Assembly: GCA_018668095.1 (NCBI GenBank) | Contig: JABIQF010000115.1 | Coordinates: 1-5,501 of the forward strand | Length of the DNA stretch: 5,501 nt | Origin: Cellvibrionales bacterium | Lineage (GTDB): Bacteria; Pseudomonadota; Gammaproteobacteria; Pseudomonadales; UBA7434 | Reading direction: 5' to 3' | Shown here: piece by piece, positions 4,778 to 5,501 of the stretch | Layout of the letters: each line of letters begins with the position of its first letter | How positions within the stretch are numbered: position 1 is the first letter of the stretch | Notes under the pieces: generated by a model | Told to the model about the DNA's origin: nothing | Databases searched by the model: none | What the model saw: only the letters and a program-made list of their open reading frames with translations | Translations under genes and position numbers: made by a program

Positions 4778-5501
4778 ATGGCTCCTCACGTTAATAATGA
4801 TTCTCCCAAAGCTTCGAACACTTCTGTTACGCCCTTAATTAATAGTGCCGATGGACTGGCGCCGTTTGAGCTCTCATACAATCGTTTTTTGTCACAGCTA
4901 GCAAAGCTGCAAACAGCGGTTGAGTGCAAAGCTTTACTGCAAGAATACCAAGAGCAAATGGATGCCGCGTTTATAGCAAGTGTTGATCCCGGTTTGTTGA
5001 TTCAGGCACGCTCTAAGTTAATTGATATATTGTTAAGTTACCTTTGGGCGCAAGAAGATTGGGGTGATCAAAAAATCGCTTTAATCGCTGTGGGTGGTTA
5101 TGGACGAGGAGAGCTGCATCCGCGTTCGGATATTGACTTGCTACTGGTGCTTGATTCTCCGGCCACAGAAGCCAACGGTGAAGCCATTGGCCGCTTGGTT
5201 ACCTATTTATGGGATTGCGGTTTAGACCTTGGTCATAGTGTCAGAACCTTGGATGAGTGCCTTGGTTACGCAAAAGACGATATAACTGTATTAACCAATA
5301 TGCTTGAGTCTCGGCCTATAGCGGGTGATGAGTCATTATTTACGCGCTTAAAAATGTTGACTGATACCGAGCATATGTGGACTTCGAGTGAGTTCTTTGT
5401 TGCCAAGCGCAAAGAGCAGCGTGATCGTCATCGTGATACCAATAGCAATGAATACAATTTAGAACCCAATATTAAAACCTCACCGGGCGGCTTGCGTGAT
5501 A
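4778..5501 (+). CDS. glnD: Bifunctional uridylyltransferase/uridylyl-removing enzyme GlnD, N-terminal part (cut by window edge)
   Basis: GlnD senses glutamine and adds or removes UMP on PII proteins (GlnB/GlnK), setting glutamine synthetase activity and NtrBC signalling. The window holds the first 241 residues of a protein usually near 900; the frame is open at position 5501. The nucleotidyltransferase signature is complete: VGGYGRGELHPRSDIDLLLV at 105-124, with G106-G107 and catalytic D118 and D120. Further family blocks are LGHSVRTLDEC at about 151-161 and NLEPNIKTSPGGLRDI at 226-241, the end of the transferase domain. The HD uridylyl-removing domain and the two ACT glutamine-sensing domains would lie beyond the window. 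The ATG at 4778 has no clear Shine-Dalgarno sequence, but upstream codons are not family-like and the first 30 or so residues are polar and variable, as in other GlnD proteins. It lies 111 bases after map on the same strand, as expected. Confidence 0.95.
   Translation, partial: MAPHVNNDSPKASNTSVTPLINSADGLAPFELSYNRFLSQLAKLQTAVECKALLQEYQEQMDAAFIASVDPGLLIQARSKLIDILLSYLWAQEDWGDQKIALIAVGGYGRGELHPRSDIDLLLVLDSPATEANGEAIGRLVTYLWDCGLDLGHSVRTLDECLGYAKDDITVLTNMLESRPIAGDESLFTRLKMLTDTEHMWTSSEFFVAKRKEQRDRHRDTNSNEYNLEPNIKTSPGGLRD

Overview
This window is ordinary core genome from a gammaproteobacterium. Base composition is moderate (mid-40s % GC by eye), and every protein aligns over its full length with E. 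coli or Pseudomonas housekeeping families. The gene order gacA/uvrY-uvrC-pgsA and the pair map-glnD are both typical of Gammaproteobacteria. The mixture of Pseudomonas-like and enterobacterial features would fit a marine lineage, but the sequence does not fix the genus. I see no mobile element, CRISPR array, rRNA or tRNA.

Minus-strand half (positions 89-3415), read from right to left: a GacA/UvrY-type response regulator, then uvrC (nucleotide excision repair endonuclease) after 39 bases, then pgsA (phosphatidylglycerophosphate synthase) after 141 bases. gacA and uvrC look like one transcription unit. pgsA can be co-transcribed but also has a consensus-like -10 hexamer of its own in the 141-base gap. 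Both gacA and uvrC appear to start at TTG. For gacA, a strong Shine-Dalgarno sequence lying just before the second of two in-frame TTG codons decides the start.

Centre (3416-3892): a non-coding divergent control region of about 480 bases separates gacA (leftward) from map (rightward). It carries an inverted repeat next to the gacA ribosome binding site, a TATAAT -10 candidate for gacA, a run of four inverted repeats between 3626 and 3769, and weak promoter candidates for map.

Plus-strand half (3893-5501): map (type I methionine aminopeptidase, complete) is followed after 111 AT-rich bases by glnD (bifunctional PII uridylyltransferase / uridylyl-removing enzyme). Only the first 241 residues of glnD lie inside the window.

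The genes are not a single pathway. They cover global regulation (GacA), DNA repair (UvrC), membrane phospholipid synthesis (PgsA), N-terminal protein maturation (Map) and nitrogen signalling (GlnD). The most notable points are the junction of two blocks that in well-studied relatives are not neighbours (map is usually divergent from rpsB), the Asn/Thr/Ser-rich C-terminal tail on GacA, and the structured intergenic region. I found no convincing undescribed system.
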